A stretch of 64,000 nucleotides of DNA from Rhodospirillales bacterium BBD 1991-14 (GCA_001657395.1 LYSY01000002.1:186001-250000), one strand, 5' to 3'; positions 45,360 through 55,555 are shown, numbered from the stretch's first letter. A program made the numbers and translations. Notes: generated from the sequence alone by a model not told the origin.

Positions 45360-45863
45360 TCAGAGTGGTGGCCGGGCCGGCCGTGGTGCGATCAGCTTCG
45401 CAATCAGTTGGAGTGCGAAAACCATGCAGGCAAAAACCAGCAGCACCTTCAGGTAGCTCGGCAAGGGAGGATTGAAGGCACTGCCGGACCTTTCGAGTTT
45501 CTCAAGGGATCTGGCTGCGGGCCCCCACATCGCCCAGGTCAGCCCGGCGACGGCCGCAAGGCTGAACGCCAGCGCAATGCGGCGCAGCACCAGCCAGAAA
45601 GACGGGCCGACAAGGAGCTCCAGGCTGGTGACGGTGATATGACGGTTCTGCTGGGTAATCGCAGCCGCCGACAGCATCCAGGCAGTCGCGCAGCAAGCCA
45701 TGACCGCTTCCGTCGTCCAGACTGTCGGCTGATCAAGAAGGTAGCGCGTGAAGACCTCGTAGACCGACAGGCCGATGGCGGTGAGGTAGAAGATGCCGCA
45801 GGCCTTACCGAGCAGGACCGACAGGCGGCCAACCACGTGACAGAATGAAGCGCGCATGCCCAT
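45360..45863 (-). CDS. dctQ: TRAP transporter small permease (DctQ family)
   Basis: This is a 167-residue protein with four hydrophobic helices and the DctQ-like YEVFTRYLLDQPTVWTTEAV and NRHITVTSLELL segments. It couples the periplasmic binding protein to DctM. The second Met (45857) is a possible alternative start. It lies 24 bases upstream of dctM. Confidence 0.92.
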   Translation of the reverse strand: MGMRASFCHVVGRLSVLLGKACGIFYLTAIGLSVYEVFTRYLLDQPTVWTTEAVMACCATAWMLSAAAITQQNRHITVTSLELLVGPSFWLVLRRIALAFSLAAVAGLTWAMWGPAARSLEKLERSGSAFNPPLPSYLKVLLVFACMVFALQLIAKLIAPRPARPPL

Positions 45864-45936
45864 GGATCGAGGTGGGGAAAACCGGTTGCTGCAGACAGTT
45901 GCCGCAGACAGTTGCTAAGGAGGCAACCGCCCGGAA

Positions 45937-46971
45937 TCAGTCGAGCAGGCCCTTGGACTTCATGAATGCCAGATGCGCCGCCAAGGCCGCTTCGGCTTCC
46001 GGAGACTTCGCCGCCGTTTCCTGCCACGCCTCGACGGCGATGGCCCGGAACCGGTCGCGCTCTGCCTGCGGCCAGTCGATCACTTCGATCTGGGGGTCGG
46101 CCATGTCCCGCGCGACCAGGGCCTTGTCCTGTTCATCAAGCGCCTTCAGGAGGTCGGCGTAGGCGTCGTAGTACCAAGCCGTCATGCCCTCGCGCGCCTT
46201 CGGGCTCAACGCCTCCCAGGTCGACTGAGAGACGGTGAACTGGTGTACGGCCATGGAGTGAATGCCGGGGTAGAGCGGAAACTTCGCGATCTGATGAAAG
46301 CCGTTCTTGTCGTTGTTCACGTAGGCGGAGGCATCAGCGGCATCGACGACGCCCTTCTCGAGCGAGGTAAAGACCTCCGAGAAGGGGATGTTCGCCGGGC
46401 TGGCGCCAGCCGCCTTGAACACGGTCGCGGCAAGGCCCTCCGGCGAGCGGATCTTCAGCCCCTTGAGGTCGTCGACACCGCGCACCGGCACTTTCGACAC
46501 CAGGGCTTCCTTTGATACCGCGCCGCAGCCGATCACCTTGATCATGCCGGGGAGCGTCGAATCCCAGAGCTCTTGCAGGACCTCGGCCCCGCCACCGCTG
46601 CGGCAAAACTCCTGAACCTGCGCCGGCGAGTCGTACCCGGCAATCAGATCACCGAGGATCGCAAAGGCAGGATTGCGTCCGGAGAAATAGGCGATCGAAG
46701 TGAGATCGCCCCCGAGCACCCCGGCCGCCACGGCTTCCGGCGTCTCGTTGCGTGGGACGATCGATTTGATCGGCGTCAGCTCGATCGCAACCTCGCCTCC
46801 GGTCATCTCTGCCAGTTTGGGAATCCAATGCTCATTGAGATACTGGAAGGAGTAACCCCCGGACTGGGTGGATGTCTGGACCATCAAGGTCACGTCCGCC
46901 GAAACCTCGGTCGAAACGAGAACAAACAAGGCTGCGCTCAGACGCGCCACCACATTGCGCTTCAACGGCAT
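45937..46971 (-). CDS. dctP: TRAP transporter substrate-binding protein (DctP family)
   Basis: This periplasmic binding protein has 344 residues from the ATG at 46971, behind GGGAGGAAAAG. The signal peptide (about 1-25) ends VSA before DVTLMVQ. Family hallmarks are LKGLKIRSPEGLAATVFKAA (the ligand-carboxylate Arg region), IPFSEVFTSLEKGVVDAADA and FPLYPGIHSMAVHQF. Ligands of such proteins are usually carboxylates. The exact one is not predictable. First gene of the operon. Confidence 0.94.
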   Translation of the reverse strand: MPLKRNVVARLSAALFVLVSTEVSADVTLMVQTSTQSGGYSFQYLNEHWIPKLAEMTGGEVAIELTPIKSIVPRNETPEAVAAGVLGGDLTSIAYFSGRNPAFAILGDLIAGYDSPAQVQEFCRSGGGAEVLQELWDSTLPGMIKVIGCGAVSKEALVSKVPVRGVDDLKGLKIRSPEGLAATVFKAAGASPANIPFSEVFTSLEKGVVDAADASAYVNNDKNGFHQIAKFPLYPGIHSMAVHQFTVSQSTWEALSPKAREGMTAWYYDAYADLLKALDEQDKALVARDMADPQIEVIDWPQAERDRFRAIAVEAWQETAAKSPEAEAALAAHLAFMKSKGLLD

Positions 46972-47030
46972 CTTTTCCTCCCTTTGGCGGCATCTGCGCC
47001 GATCATTGGGCCCATGCATAAGCCATCGCG

Positions 47031-47059
47031 AAAATACCCAAACATCAAGCATGCGTCAA
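47031..47059 (-). promoter_or_regulatory. Sigma-70-type promoter of the TRAP operon
   Basis: On the minus strand TTGACG (47059-47054) and TATTTT (47036-47031) are separated by exactly 17 bases, about 60 bases before the dctP ATG. The imperfect palindrome AATGCATACATT (47058-47069) overlaps the -35 end and could be an operator. Confidence 0.6.
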
Positions 47060-47221
47060 TGCATACATTAATTTATCCGATAATGGCCGCATTGGTCCTT
47101 GCGCGCAGGGGCAGCGGCCTGCACCCGCGCAAGCAGGCAGATCGGCCGCGCATGGACGGCCGCAGACAAGCGGGAAACGCCGCGGACGTGTGGGGACGCA
47201 CCCTATGCAGGAACGGCTGTG

Positions 47222-47992
47222 TTACGACACGTCGTCGTTCGCAAGGATCGTCGGCCGGATAAAGAACAGCAGTTCGTGGTCCCGGCCGCGGTGCACGCTG
47301 CCCTTGAACAGACTGTTCAGAACCGGAATGTCGCCCAGAAACGGCCCGTCCTGCCGGTCCGACTCGTCCAGGCTCTTCAGCCCGCCCAGCAGAACGGATG
47401 CCCCGGGATCCGGCATGTCGCTGAGGATGCTCTGAACAGACGGCAGGCCGCCCAACGCGCCGAGGCTGGTCGGCGCAACCTCCGTCAGCATCGGACCGCC
47501 CGACAGCCGGTAGTGCCCCTTGCCGTTCACGACTCCCAGCCGGTAGTCACCGACATCGACGTCGTCGCTCACCACAGCCGCCAGGGTGTTCTCCCCGGCA
47601 ATGTAGACCGTGCCGATCTGATTCTCTTCGGTAAAGTCGTCGGCATCGAGCCGGTCGCCGAAGAGCGAGCCCAGCACCGGCACCGCGCCGACGTCGACCG
47701 TGTCCAGGTTCTTGTAGTCGACGCCGAAAGAGGTTTCGGCGACATGAACGAACCGGCTCTGAATCACCACCACCGACTCGATGCGAAGCGTGATGGTCCG
47801 GTCATCGGTGATCACCGGCACAATGTTGAGCCGCAGCCCTTCGTTGCGCGAATGACCGTCACGTTGTTCGTCGTCGTTCCGGCTGTCGGTGCCCTTTTCG
47901 AACGCCACGGCAGGTTGAACCATCGCCAGCGCCATAAACCCTGCGAGCGCAAACACCCCTAAGGCGGCGCCCACCCTTGCTGTCCCAAACAT
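47222..47992 (-). CDS. Orphan secretin-domain protein
   Basis: This 256-residue protein has a signal peptide (about 1-30, ending AVA). Residues ~197-250 carry the diagnostic secretin end: GASVLLGGLKSL, FLGDIPVLNSLF and HELLFFIRPTIL. Residues 53-112 repeat part of it (LRLNIVPVITDDRTITLRIE; VPVLGSLFG). The ring-forming N-domains of real type II/III or pilus secretins are absent and the protein is far shorter, so it may not form a channel on its own. No other secretion or pilus gene is nearby. Confidence 0.78.
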   Translation of the reverse strand: MFGTARVGAALGVFALAGFMALAMVQPAVAFEKGTDSRNDDEQRDGHSRNEGLRLNIVPVITDDRTITLRIESVVVIQSRFVHVAETSFGVDYKNLDTVDVGAVPVLGSLFGDRLDADDFTEENQIGTVYIAGENTLAAVVSDDVDVGDYRLGVVNGKGHYRLSGGPMLTEVAPTSLGALGGLPSVQSILSDMPDPGASVLLGGLKSLDESDRQDGPFLGDIPVLNSLFKGSVHRGRDHELLFFIRPTILANDDVS

Positions 47993-48120
47993 CGCAGCCC
48001 CTCCATTTTCGCCTCCTCATACCCGACGGGAGACCTAAGCGAATAGCGTAGCAGAACGGTGGGAGAGGCGCATCCCGACGCACCGGGGCGGCGCGCGGCC
48101 CCCGCTTGCGGGCTCTCCCT

Positions 48121-48180
48121 GCGAGCCCTCCTTGCGACCCCTCCTTGCGACCCCTCCTTGCGACCCCTCCTTGCGACCCT
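48121..48180 (+). repeat. 13-bp tandem repeat upstream of rpe
   Basis: GCGACCCCTCCTT is repeated with a 13-base period: one variant unit, three identical units and a partial fifth. It lies between the divergent secretin-domain gene and rpe, where promoters would be expected. Confidence 0.85.
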
Positions 48181-48236
48181 GGGGCGGGACTGATACCAAG
48201 GGGCCGGATCGCAAACCACGCTGGACCCGCGCCTTC

Positions 48237-48902
48237 ATGCAGCAGACCGTCCGGATCGCCCCCTCCATCCTGGCCGCCGATTTCTCCCGCATGGGCGAGG
48301 AAGTCCGTGCCGTCACCGAGGCCGGCGCCGACTACATCCACATCGACGTGATGGACGGGCACTTCGTGCCGAACATCACCCTGGGGCCGGACATGGTGTC
48401 GGCCATCCGCCCATACTCGGAACTGGTCTTCGACGTGCACCTGATGATCGCCCCGGCGGACATCTTCATCGAAGACTTCGCCAAGGCGGGCGCCGACATC
48501 ATCACCGTCCATCCGGAATCCGGCCCGCATCTGCACCGCACGGTCCAGATGATCAAGGGCTTCGGGAAGAAGGCAGGGGTCTCGCTCAACCCGGCAACGC
48601 CCGTCGACATCGTCGACCTCATCATCGACGACATCGACCTGATCCTCTGCATGGGGGTCAATCCCGGCTTCGGCGGCCAGAAGTTCATCCCCTCCACCCT
48701 GGGCAAGCTGGAGGCGCTGCGCCGCAAGATCGACGACAGCGGGCGCCGCATCGACCTGGAAGTCGACGGCGGCATCAACATGGAAACGGCACCCCGCGCC
48801 GCTGCGGCCGGTGCCGACGTGCTGGTCGCCGGCACCGCGACCTTCAAGGGCGGCCCCCAGGCCTACAGTGGGAACATCAGGCGCCTGCGCGGCGAGGCCT
48901 GA
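48237..48902 (+). CDS. rpe: Ribulose-phosphate 3-epimerase
   Basis: This TIM-barrel enzyme of 221 residues interconverts ribulose 5-phosphate and xylulose 5-phosphate. The metal and catalytic residues are H35 and D37 (YIHIDVMDG), H68 (FDVHLM) and D177 (LEVDGGI). [11 protein letters not shown] is the flexible loop. I chose the ATG at 48237 because it gives the standard start [16 protein letters not shown]. The longer frame upstream runs through the tandem repeat. Its stop overlaps the start of the next gene. Confidence 0.96.
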   Translation: MQQTVRIAPSILAADFSRMGEEVRAVTEAGADYIHIDVMDGHFVPNITLGPDMVSAIRPYSELVFDVHLMIAPADIFIEDFAKAGADIITVHPESGPHLHRTVQMIKGFGKKAGVSLNPATPVDIVDLIIDDIDLILCMGVNPGFGGQKFIPSTLGKLEALRRKIDDSGRRIDLEVDGGINMETAPRAAAAGADVLVAGTATFKGGPQAYSGNIRRLRGEA

Positions 48903-50704
48903 TGGTCGCCGGCAGCCCCGCGGATCGCAACGCGAAGGCTGGCATGACCGCAAGCCGGAAGCGGGACACCATTGGCACTGACGGGGGGCTTCGCGCCCGC
49001 CTGGAAGCCTTTCGGCGCTGGCGCATGCTGCCGCGCGACCTGGCCTGGGCGCAGCTCGGCTACCACCTCCATCGTCCTTTCTTCGCCCTGCCGGAAGCAC
49101 CCTGGCACCGGGCCGGCACGCCCCCGGCCGGCCTGGCACTGGTACCGCCGGATCCCTGGCCAGGCAGGGCCGAGCGGGGCATGGCGATCGTCGACGGCAG
49201 CTTCAGCTTCCTCGGCCGCAACCTGGACAAGCCGGCCCCGCTCTGGGCACCGCTGGGCATGGAGACCGCCTGGCTGAAACGCCTGCACGACTTTGCCTGG
49301 CTGCGCGATCTGCGCGCCGCGGGCGGGGATGCCCCGCGGCGCAAGGCCCGCAGCCTGGTCGCCGACTGGGTGGCGAACAACCAGAGCTGGTCGCCGGTGG
49401 CGTGGGATCCTGTGGTGACCGGCGAGCGTTTGTCCCACTGGTTCAGCCAGTACGAGTTCTTCGCCGCCAGCGCCGAGGTCGCCTTCCGGCAGGAGCTTCT
49501 GGCCAGTGCCGGGCGCCAGGCCCGCTACCTCGCAGCCGTCCTGCCCGCAGGGCTCTGCGGCGCAGACCTGATCACGGCCACCCGCGGTCTCTGCACCGCC
49601 GGCCTCTGCCTGCCGCAGGGCACCGACTGGTTGAACCAGGGCATGACCCTGCTGCTGCGGGCGCTCGACGACCAGCTGCTGGCGGACGGCGGACAGCGCG
49701 AGCGTTCACCGGCGCGCCTGCTTTCGGTCCTGCGGGCCTGCATCGACCTGCGGGCCGCCCTGCTGGCCGCCGGGCAAGAGGCCCCGCCGGCGCTGTCCGC
49801 CCGCATCGAGGCCATGGTGGCGGTCTTGCGCCTGCTGCAGCACGGCGACGGCGGTCTTTCCCTGTTCAACGGCGGCGGCGAAGGCGAAGACCTGCAGATC
49901 GATATGATCCTGCAGCGCGGCGGCGGCAAACAGGTCCAGCTGATGCGGGCGCCGGACAGCGGCTTCCAACGGATGCAGGCCGGACGCAGCCTGGTCCTTG
50001 TGGACTGCGGCCGCCCGCCGGCCCCGGGCTATGACCGCGCCGCTCATGCCGGCACGCTGAGCTTCGAGATGTCGGTCGGCCGCGAAAGGCTGATCGTCAA
50101 CTGCGGCGCCCAGGCCGGCAGCAGCAGCTGGCAGCAGGCCCAGCGCAGCACCGCCGCCCATTCCACCCTGGTGCTGAACGAAACCAATTCCGCCGCCCTC
50201 TTCGCCGGCGGCGGGCTGGCGCGCCGGGCCGAGTCCGTGACCTGCCGGCGCGACGAGGACGAAGGCGCGGTCTGGCTAGACCTCAGCCACGACGGCTATC
50301 TGCCGCTCTTCGGACTCACCCACCACCGCCGTCTCTACCTCTCTGCCTCCGGTGAAGATCTGCGCGGCGAGGACCGGTTGTGCGGCGAAACCAAGGGACG
50401 CAAGCCTCTGGCCTTTGCCATCCGCTTTCATCTTCACCCGGGCGTCAAGGCGATGACGGCCCAGGACGGACGCTCGGTCGTGCTGCGCCTGCCCAAGGGC
50501 GGCGGCTGGCGCCTGCGCGTCGCCGGAGCCGCCGCGGCGCTGGAGCCGAGCGTCTATCTGGGTGTGCCCGGACAGGTGCGCCGCTGCCAGCAGATCGTGC
50601 TGTCCGGAACCACGGGGGAGCGCGACAGCGGCGCCAGCGGTTGGAACCCGGACGACCTCTGCGTCGTGAAATGGGCGCTGCAGCGCCTGGGGAGCGCCGC
50701 CTGA
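48902..50704 (+). CDS. Heparinase II/III family protein
   Basis: This 600-residue protein has an N-terminal helical toroid domain (~30-330; WSPVAWDPVVTGERLSHWF is typical) and a C-terminal heparinase II/III beta domain. The latter contains HAGTLSFEMSVGRERLIVNCG, STAAHSTLVLNETNSA and LTHHRRLYLSASGEDL. Members are polysaccharide lyases or related proteins. No signal peptide is evident. This gene is often found between rpe and purH in alphaproteobacteria. Here it is next to two polysaccharide synthesis genes, which supports a role in surface glycans. Confidence 0.9.
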   Translation: MVAGSPADRNAKAGMTASRKRDTIGTDGGLRARLEAFRRWRMLPRDLAWAQLGYHLHRPFFALPEAPWHRAGTPPAGLALVPPDPWPGRAERGMAIVDGSFSFLGRNLDKPAPLWAPLGMETAWLKRLHDFAWLRDLRAAGGDAPRRKARSLVADWVANNQSWSPVAWDPVVTGERLSHWFSQYEFFAASAEVAFRQELLASAGRQARYLAAVLPAGLCGADLITATRGLCTAGLCLPQGTDWLNQGMTLLLRALDDQLLADGGQRERSPARLLSVLRACIDLRAALLAAGQEAPPALSARIEAMVAVLRLLQHGDGGLSLFNGGGEGEDLQIDMILQRGGGKQVQLMRAPDSGFQRMQAGRSLVLVDCGRPPAPGYDRAAHAGTLSFEMSVGRERLIVNCGAQAGSSSWQQAQRSTAAHSTLVLNETNSAALFAGGGLARRAESVTCRRDEDEGAVWLDLSHDGYLPLFGLTHHRRLYLSASGEDLRGEDRLCGETKGRKPLAFAIRFHLHPGVKAMTAQDGRSVVLRLPKGGGWRLRVAGAAAALEPSVYLGVPGQVRRCQQIVLSGTTGERDSGASGWNPDDLCVVKWALQRLGSAA

Positions 50705-50705
50705 G

Positions 50706-51785
50706 ATGGACGGAGTGGGTATGGCAGGGGCGGCGGTACCGACAACGCTGATCCTCGGCGCCGCGGCTGTCGTCGCCCTCGCGAGCTGGGCCGCGACGGG
50801 GGCGGTGCTGCGCCTGCTGCTGGCCTGGCAGGTCTTCGACGAACCCAACCATCGCAGCAGCCACAAGGTGGCGACCCCGCGTGGCGGCGGCCTGGCCGTG
50901 GTTGCGGTGATCGCGCTGGCCTGGATCGCCGGTGCCTTCATCTTCAAGCCGGTGATTTCGGGCTTCTGGTTTGTCGCCGGCGGCCTGGCAATTCTGGCGG
51001 TCGTCTCCTGGCTCGACGATCTGCGCTCGCTTCCCGCCGCCCTGCGCTTGGCGGTCCAGGTTCTGGCGGTGGCCACGGCGCTTTGGGGGACAGGCGGGTC
51101 GCTGCTGGTCTTTCGGGGCCTGCTGCCGCCGCTGGCCGATCATCTGGTGGTGGCGCTGCTGTGGCTCTGGTTCATCAACCTCTTCAATTTCATGGACGGG
51201 ATCGACGGCATCTCGGCGGTGGAGAGCGCTTCGGTCGCCGGCGGCCTGGCCCTCTGTGCGCTCCTGGCCGGCCTCGGGGCGGGCTACATCTTCTGGTCGG
51301 CCAGCCTCGCGGCCGCGGCGCTGGGGTTCATCCGTTGGAACTGGTCGCCGGCCCGCATCTTCCTCGGCGATGTCGGTTCGGTCTCGCTCGGCTACCTGCT
51401 CGGCTGGCTGCTGATCCTCCTGGCGGCCAAGGGGTATTGGGCAGCAGCCCTCATTCTGCCGCTCTACTATCTGGCGGACGCGAGCTGGACTCTTTGTCGC
51501 CGGGCCCTCAAGGGCGAAGCCGTCTGGAAGGCCCACCGCCAGCATTTCTATCAGCAGGCGGTTCAGCGGGGGCACAGCCACGCCGCGGTTTCCACCCGCA
51601 TTCTGCTCTGCAACGGGGTCCTGGTCGCTGCGGCGCTGCTGGCCGTGAGCGGCCTGACCTGGCCGGCCCTGGCCCTTGCCTGTCTTGCGGTTGCCGCGCT
51701 TCTGTTTATGCTGGCCCATCAGATGCCGCCGGGGGGCGCTGCCGGCAATCGGCAGGAAAACCGAAACGGCGGCAGGGCCGCCTGA
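50706..51785 (+). CDS. WecA/MraY-type undecaprenyl-phosphate sugar-1-phosphate transferase
   Basis: This is a 359-residue membrane enzyme with about ten or eleven helices. Motifs are DEPNHRSSHKVATPRGGG (45-62), the DD pair at 104-105, NFMDGIDG (161-168), GDVGS (221-225) and HRQH (277-280). It should transfer a sugar phosphate (N-acetylhexosamine type) to undecaprenyl phosphate and so start a glycan on its lipid carrier. It starts one base after the heparinase gene ends, so the two are in one operon. Confidence 0.93.
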   Translation: MDGVGMAGAAVPTTLILGAAAVVALASWAATGAVLRLLLAWQVFDEPNHRSSHKVATPRGGGLAVVAVIALAWIAGAFIFKPVISGFWFVAGGLAILAVVSWLDDLRSLPAALRLAVQVLAVATALWGTGGSLLVFRGLLPPLADHLVVALLWLWFINLFNFMDGIDGISAVESASVAGGLALCALLAGLGAGYIFWSASLAAAALGFIRWNWSPARIFLGDVGSVSLGYLLGWLLILLAAKGYWAAALILPLYYLADASWTLCRRALKGEAVWKAHRQHFYQQAVQRGHSHAAVSTRILLCNGVLVAAALLAVSGLTWPALALACLAVAALLFMLAHQMPPGGAAGNRQENRNGGRAA

Positions 51786-51810
51786 CGCTTGTGGTCGCGG
51801 TGTCAGACCT

Positions 51811-51846
51811 GGGCCGAACCCGGGCCAGACTCGGGCCGAACCCGGG
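51811..51846 (+). repeat. Short direct repeat GGGCCGAACCCGGG (2 units)
   Basis: Two identical 14-base units are spaced 22 bases apart between the transferase and dehydratase genes. The units contain CCCGGG and can pair weakly with one another. Confidence 0.45.
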
Positions 51847-51911
51847 TGTCACGACGGCATGAGCAGGCCTTGCGAAGGCTGTGAACCGATGAGGGGAAGC
51901 CGAAACCCGTT

Positions 51912-53855
51912 ATGAAGCTGGGCTCGACCAGATTCCCGCGGCAGATCGTTGCCTTCGTGCACGACCTACTGATGGCGGGCGCGGCGTTTCTGATTGCGCT
52001 GTTCCTGCGCATGGGCGACAGCGCCTGGGAGTCCTTCACCACCAGCCTCTGGCAGCCGATGCTGCTGTTTACCGCGATCTGCGGCCTGGTGTTTCTGACC
52101 ACCGGGCTCTACCGCGGCATCTGGCGCTACGCCTCGATGAATGCCCTCGTCGCCATCGTCAGGGCGGTAACGCTGGCCCTGGCGATCTTCCTTCCGGTCA
52201 CCTTCATGATCACCCGGCTGGACGACCTGCCCCGTTCCTGGCTGGTGATCAGCTGGTTCGTTCTGGTGTTCCTGCTGGGCGCGCCGCGCATGGCCTATCG
52301 CGTGTTCAAGGACCAGGGCTTCCGCCACCTGCTGGAGCGCGACCGCCACCGCCGGGTGCCTGTCCTGCTGGTCGGCGCAAGCGACGCGGCGGAAACCTTC
52401 ATCCGCGAAATGGCCCGCGACCGGGACGGACCATTCGAAGTGCTGGGCGTAATCGACGAAAAGGGCACCCGGACCGGCCGCAGTATTCACGGCGTGAAGG
52501 TCCTGGGCGACCTCGACGACCTGCCCGCCGTGTTCCGCACGCTGGCGCGCCGCGAGCGCAAGCCCCAGCGCGTGATCCTGACCAAACCCCTGACCCGAGA
52601 TGAGGTCGAGACGGTTCTGGGCTGCGCCGACGACGAGGGCGCGACGGTGGCGCGCCTGCCGCGGCTGACCGACTTCAGCGGCGGCGTGGAAGACCGTCTG
52701 CACATCCGTCCGATCGCCATCGAGGATCTGCTGGGCCGCACCCAGACCAAGCTCGACCGGCCGGCGATGGAGAAGCTGATCCGCGGCCGCCGGGTGCTGG
52801 TGAGCGGCGCCGGCGGCTCCATCGGGGCCGAGCTTACACGCCAGGTCGCCGCCCTGGGGCCGGCCCAGCTCACGCTTTTCGACAACTCCGAGTTCAACCT
52901 CTACAGCATCGACATGGAGCTGGCCGAGCGCTTCCCCGAAGTGCCGCGCCTCGCCCTGATCGGCGATGTCCGCGATGCGCGCCGCGTCGGCAGGCTTCTG
53001 GGCGAGGCGACGCCCGACCTCGTGTTCCACGCGGCGGCGATGAAGCACGTGCCGCTGGTGGAGCACAATCCCGTGGAGGGGATTCACACCAACGTTCTCG
53101 GCACCCGCAACATGGCGGAGGCCTGCCGCCGCAGCGGCGTGGCCACCATGGTTCTGATCTCCACCGACAAGGCGATCAACCCGCCCAACGTGATGGGGGC
53201 GAGCAAGCGCCTGGCGGAGAGCTACTGCCAGGCCCTCGACCTGCTGCGGCAAGGCAGCGGCGAGGGCACGCGCTTCGTCACCGTGCGTTTCGGCAATGTG
53301 CTCGGCTCGACCGGGTCGGTGGTACCGCTGTTCCAGCGTCAGCTTGCCCATGGCGGTCCGCTGACGGTGACCGACCCGGAGATGACGCGCTACTTCATGA
53401 CCATCCGCGAAGCGGTGGAACTGGTGCTGCAGGCCTCCGCCCTCGGCAACGACAGCCCGCCCGAAGAGGCCGGGCGCATCTACGTGCTGGACATGGGCGA
53501 GCCGGTGAGGATCGTCGACCTGGCACGCCAGATGATCCGCCTGTCCGGCCTGCGCCCGGACAAGGATATCCAGATCGTGTTCACCGGGCTGCGCCCGGGC
53601 GAGAAGATGCACGAAGAGCTGTTCCACGACGGCGAGCCGCTGATCCCCACCAGCCATCCGGGCCTGCATCAGGCTGCGCCGAGGACCGCCGATGCCGAGC
53701 TGTTGAGCCGCAGCCTGGAGGACCTTGCACGCCTGGTCGCCGCGGGCAAGCAGGCGGAGGTTCGGCAGGCGCTGCACCGTCTGGTGCCGGAGTTCTCCGG
53801 CGAGGGCGCCGGTTTGACTGAAGGCGAAGGCAAGAGCGCTGCCGCCGCGTCTTGA
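51912..53855 (+). CDS. CapD/WbpM-type membrane nucleotide-sugar 4,6-dehydratase
   Basis: This protein of 647 residues has four N-terminal membrane helices (~13-125), a first nucleotide-binding fold ([10 protein letters not shown], ~151-160) and a large SDR domain with GAGGSIG (299-305), [16 protein letters not shown] and [17 protein letters not shown]. In the last motif Met takes the place of the usual catalytic Tyr, which is normal for the long WbpM/CapD branch. It probably acts on UDP-GlcNAc to make 4-keto-6-deoxy sugars for capsule or O-antigen, matching the preceding transferase. Confidence 0.94.
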   Translation: MKLGSTRFPRQIVAFVHDLLMAGAAFLIALFLRMGDSAWESFTTSLWQPMLLFTAICGLVFLTTGLYRGIWRYASMNALVAIVRAVTLALAIFLPVTFMITRLDDLPRSWLVISWFVLVFLLGAPRMAYRVFKDQGFRHLLERDRHRRVPVLLVGASDAAETFIREMARDRDGPFEVLGVIDEKGTRTGRSIHGVKVLGDLDDLPAVFRTLARRERKPQRVILTKPLTRDEVETVLGCADDEGATVARLPRLTDFSGGVEDRLHIRPIAIEDLLGRTQTKLDRPAMEKLIRGRRVLVSGAGGSIGAELTRQVAALGPAQLTLFDNSEFNLYSIDMELAERFPEVPRLALIGDVRDARRVGRLLGEATPDLVFHAAAMKHVPLVEHNPVEGIHTNVLGTRNMAEACRRSGVATMVLISTDKAINPPNVMGASKRLAESYCQALDLLRQGSGEGTRFVTVRFGNVLGSTGSVVPLFQRQLAHGGPLTVTDPEMTRYFMTIREAVELVLQASALGNDSPPEEAGRIYVLDMGEPVRIVDLARQMIRLSGLRPDKDIQIVFTGLRPGEKMHEELFHDGEPLIPTSHPGLHQAAPRTADAELLSRSLEDLARLVAAGKQAEVRQALHRLVPEFSGEGAGLTEGEGKSAAAAS

Positions 53856-53962
53856 CGCCCGCCTCGGTGGCCCCTAGTACCGGGTCTCTCTTGCCGGGGC
53901 CTCTCTGTTTCAGGTCCTTGCACCACCGCTTTCACCAACCGCCTGCCCGGAGCCTCTCGCCC

Positions 53963-55555
53963 ATGCCCCTCGACACGCCCGTCCCGGTTAAGCGCGCCCT
54001 GATCTCCGTCTCCGACAAGACCGGACTGATCGCCTTCGGACGGTTCCTCAGTGAGCAAGGCGTCGAGATCCTCTCGACCGGAGGCTCGGCCAAGGCCCTT
54101 TCGGACGCCGGCGTCCCGGTCGTCGAGGTGGCGGCGCACACGGGCTTTCCGGAAATCATGGACGGGCGGGTGAAGACCCTGCATCCCAGGATCCACGGCG
54201 GCATCCTGGCGCGGCGCGACCTGCCGGACCATCTGGCGGCCATGGAAGCGCACGGGATTGCTGGGATCGATATGGTGGTCTCCAACCTCTACCCCTTCGA
54301 AGCGACGCTCGCTTCCGGCGCCGACTTCGACACCTGCGTCGAAAACATCGACATCGGCGGCCCGGCCATGGTGCGCGCCGCCGCCAAGAACCACGACTTC
54401 GTCGCCATCGTCACCGACCCGGGCGACTACGCGGCGATCGAAGCGGAGATGCGCGAGCGGGACGGCGCCGTTTCGGCAGCGCTGCGCCGGCGCCTGGCGA
54501 TGACCGCCTTCGCCCATACCGCCGCCTACGATTCCATGATCGCCCGCTGGCTGGCGGCGGAGGAGGGCGAGACCTTTCCCGGGCGCCTGACGTCGGCCGG
54601 CGTGCTGCAGCAGACGCTGCGCTATGGCGAGAACCCGCACCAGGAAGCGGCGCTCTATCTGCAAGGCCCGGCGCGCCCCGGCGTCGCCAGTGCCGAACAA
54701 CTGCAGGGCAAGGAACTGAGCTACAACAATCTGAACGACACCAACGCCGCCTTTGAGTTGGTCAGCGAGTTCGACGCTCCGACCGTAGCCATCATCAAGC
54801 ACGCCAACCCTTGCGGTGTCGCCAGCCGGGCGAACCTGACCGAGGCCTATGGCGAAGCGCTGGCCTGCGATCCAGTCAGCGCCTTCGGCGGCATCATCGC
54901 GATCAACCGCAGCCTGGACGCAGCGACCGCCGGCGAGATCGCCAAGCTCTTCGCCGAAGTGGTGATCGCCCCGGCGGTCGACGACGACGCGCGCGGCATT
55001 CTGGCCGCCAAGAAAAACCTCCGGCTGCTGGTCACCGGCGCCATGGCCGACCCGGCCGCGCCGGGGCTGGTGACGATGCCGCTGGCCGGCGGCTTTCTGG
55101 CACAAAGCCGGGACAACGGGCGCATCGCCGCCGGCGACCTCAAGATCGTCACCAAGCGGGCACCCAGCGAGCGCGAATTGGCTGACATGATCTTCGCCTT
55201 TCGCGTAGCCAAGCACGTGAAGTCCAACGCCATCGTCTATGCCCGCGACGGCGCCACCGTCGGCATCGGCGCGGGGCAGATGAGCCGGGTCGACTCCTCC
55301 CGCATCGCTGCCTGGAAGGCCCGGGAAGCCGCGGAGCAGGCGGCGGGGGAGGGCGCAGCGCCGAAAACCGAGGGCTCGGCGGTTGCCTCCGACGCCTTTT
55401 TCCCCTTTGCCGACGGCCTGCTGGCGGCCGCCGAGGCAGGCGCGACTGCGGTCATTCAGCCCGGCGGCTCAATGCGCGACGACGAGGTGATCGCCGCCGC
55501 CGACGAGGCCGGTCTGGCCATGGCCTTTACGGGGATGCGGCACTTCCGCCACTGA
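53963..55555 (+). CDS. purH: Bifunctional AICAR formyltransferase / IMP cyclohydrolase
   Basis: This 530-residue enzyme performs the last two steps of IMP synthesis. The N-terminal cyclohydrolase domain has [18 protein letters not shown] and [12 protein letters not shown] (71-82). The C-terminal transformylase domain has [13 protein letters not shown] (220-232), [10 protein letters not shown] with K279/H280, and [20 protein letters not shown]. The ATG at 53963 gives the normal start. The frame is open upstream to 53852. Confidence 0.97.
   Translation: MPLDTPVPVKRALISVSDKTGLIAFGRFLSEQGVEILSTGGSAKALSDAGVPVVEVAAHTGFPEIMDGRVKTLHPRIHGGILARRDLPDHLAAMEAHGIAGIDMVVSNLYPFEATLASGADFDTCVENIDIGGPAMVRAAAKNHDFVAIVTDPGDYAAIEAEMRERDGAVSAALRRRLAMTAFAHTAAYDSMIARWLAAEEGETFPGRLTSAGVLQQTLRYGENPHQEAALYLQGPARPGVASAEQLQGKELSYNNLNDTNAAFELVSEFDAPTVAIIKHANPCGVASRANLTEAYGEALACDPVSAFGGIIAINRSLDAATAGEIAKLFAEVVIAPAVDDDARGILAAKKNLRLLVTGAMADPAAPGLVTMPLAGGFLAQSRDNGRIAAGDLKIVTKRAPSERELADMIFAFRVAKHVKSNAIVYARDGATVGIGAGQMSRVDSSRIAAWKAREAAEQAAGEGAAPKTEGSAVASDAFFPFADGLLAAAEAGATAVIQPGGSMRDDEVIAAADEAGLAMAFTGMRHFRH

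Noticed and set aside
47859-49139. Minus-strand frame of 426 codons over rpe
   Set aside because: It runs through the 13-bp tandem repeat and antisense of rpe; no motif or conserved start.
51966-53777. Minus-strand frame of 603 codons opposite the CapD-like gene
   Set aside because: Antisense artefact of high GC; the plus strand carries all family motifs.
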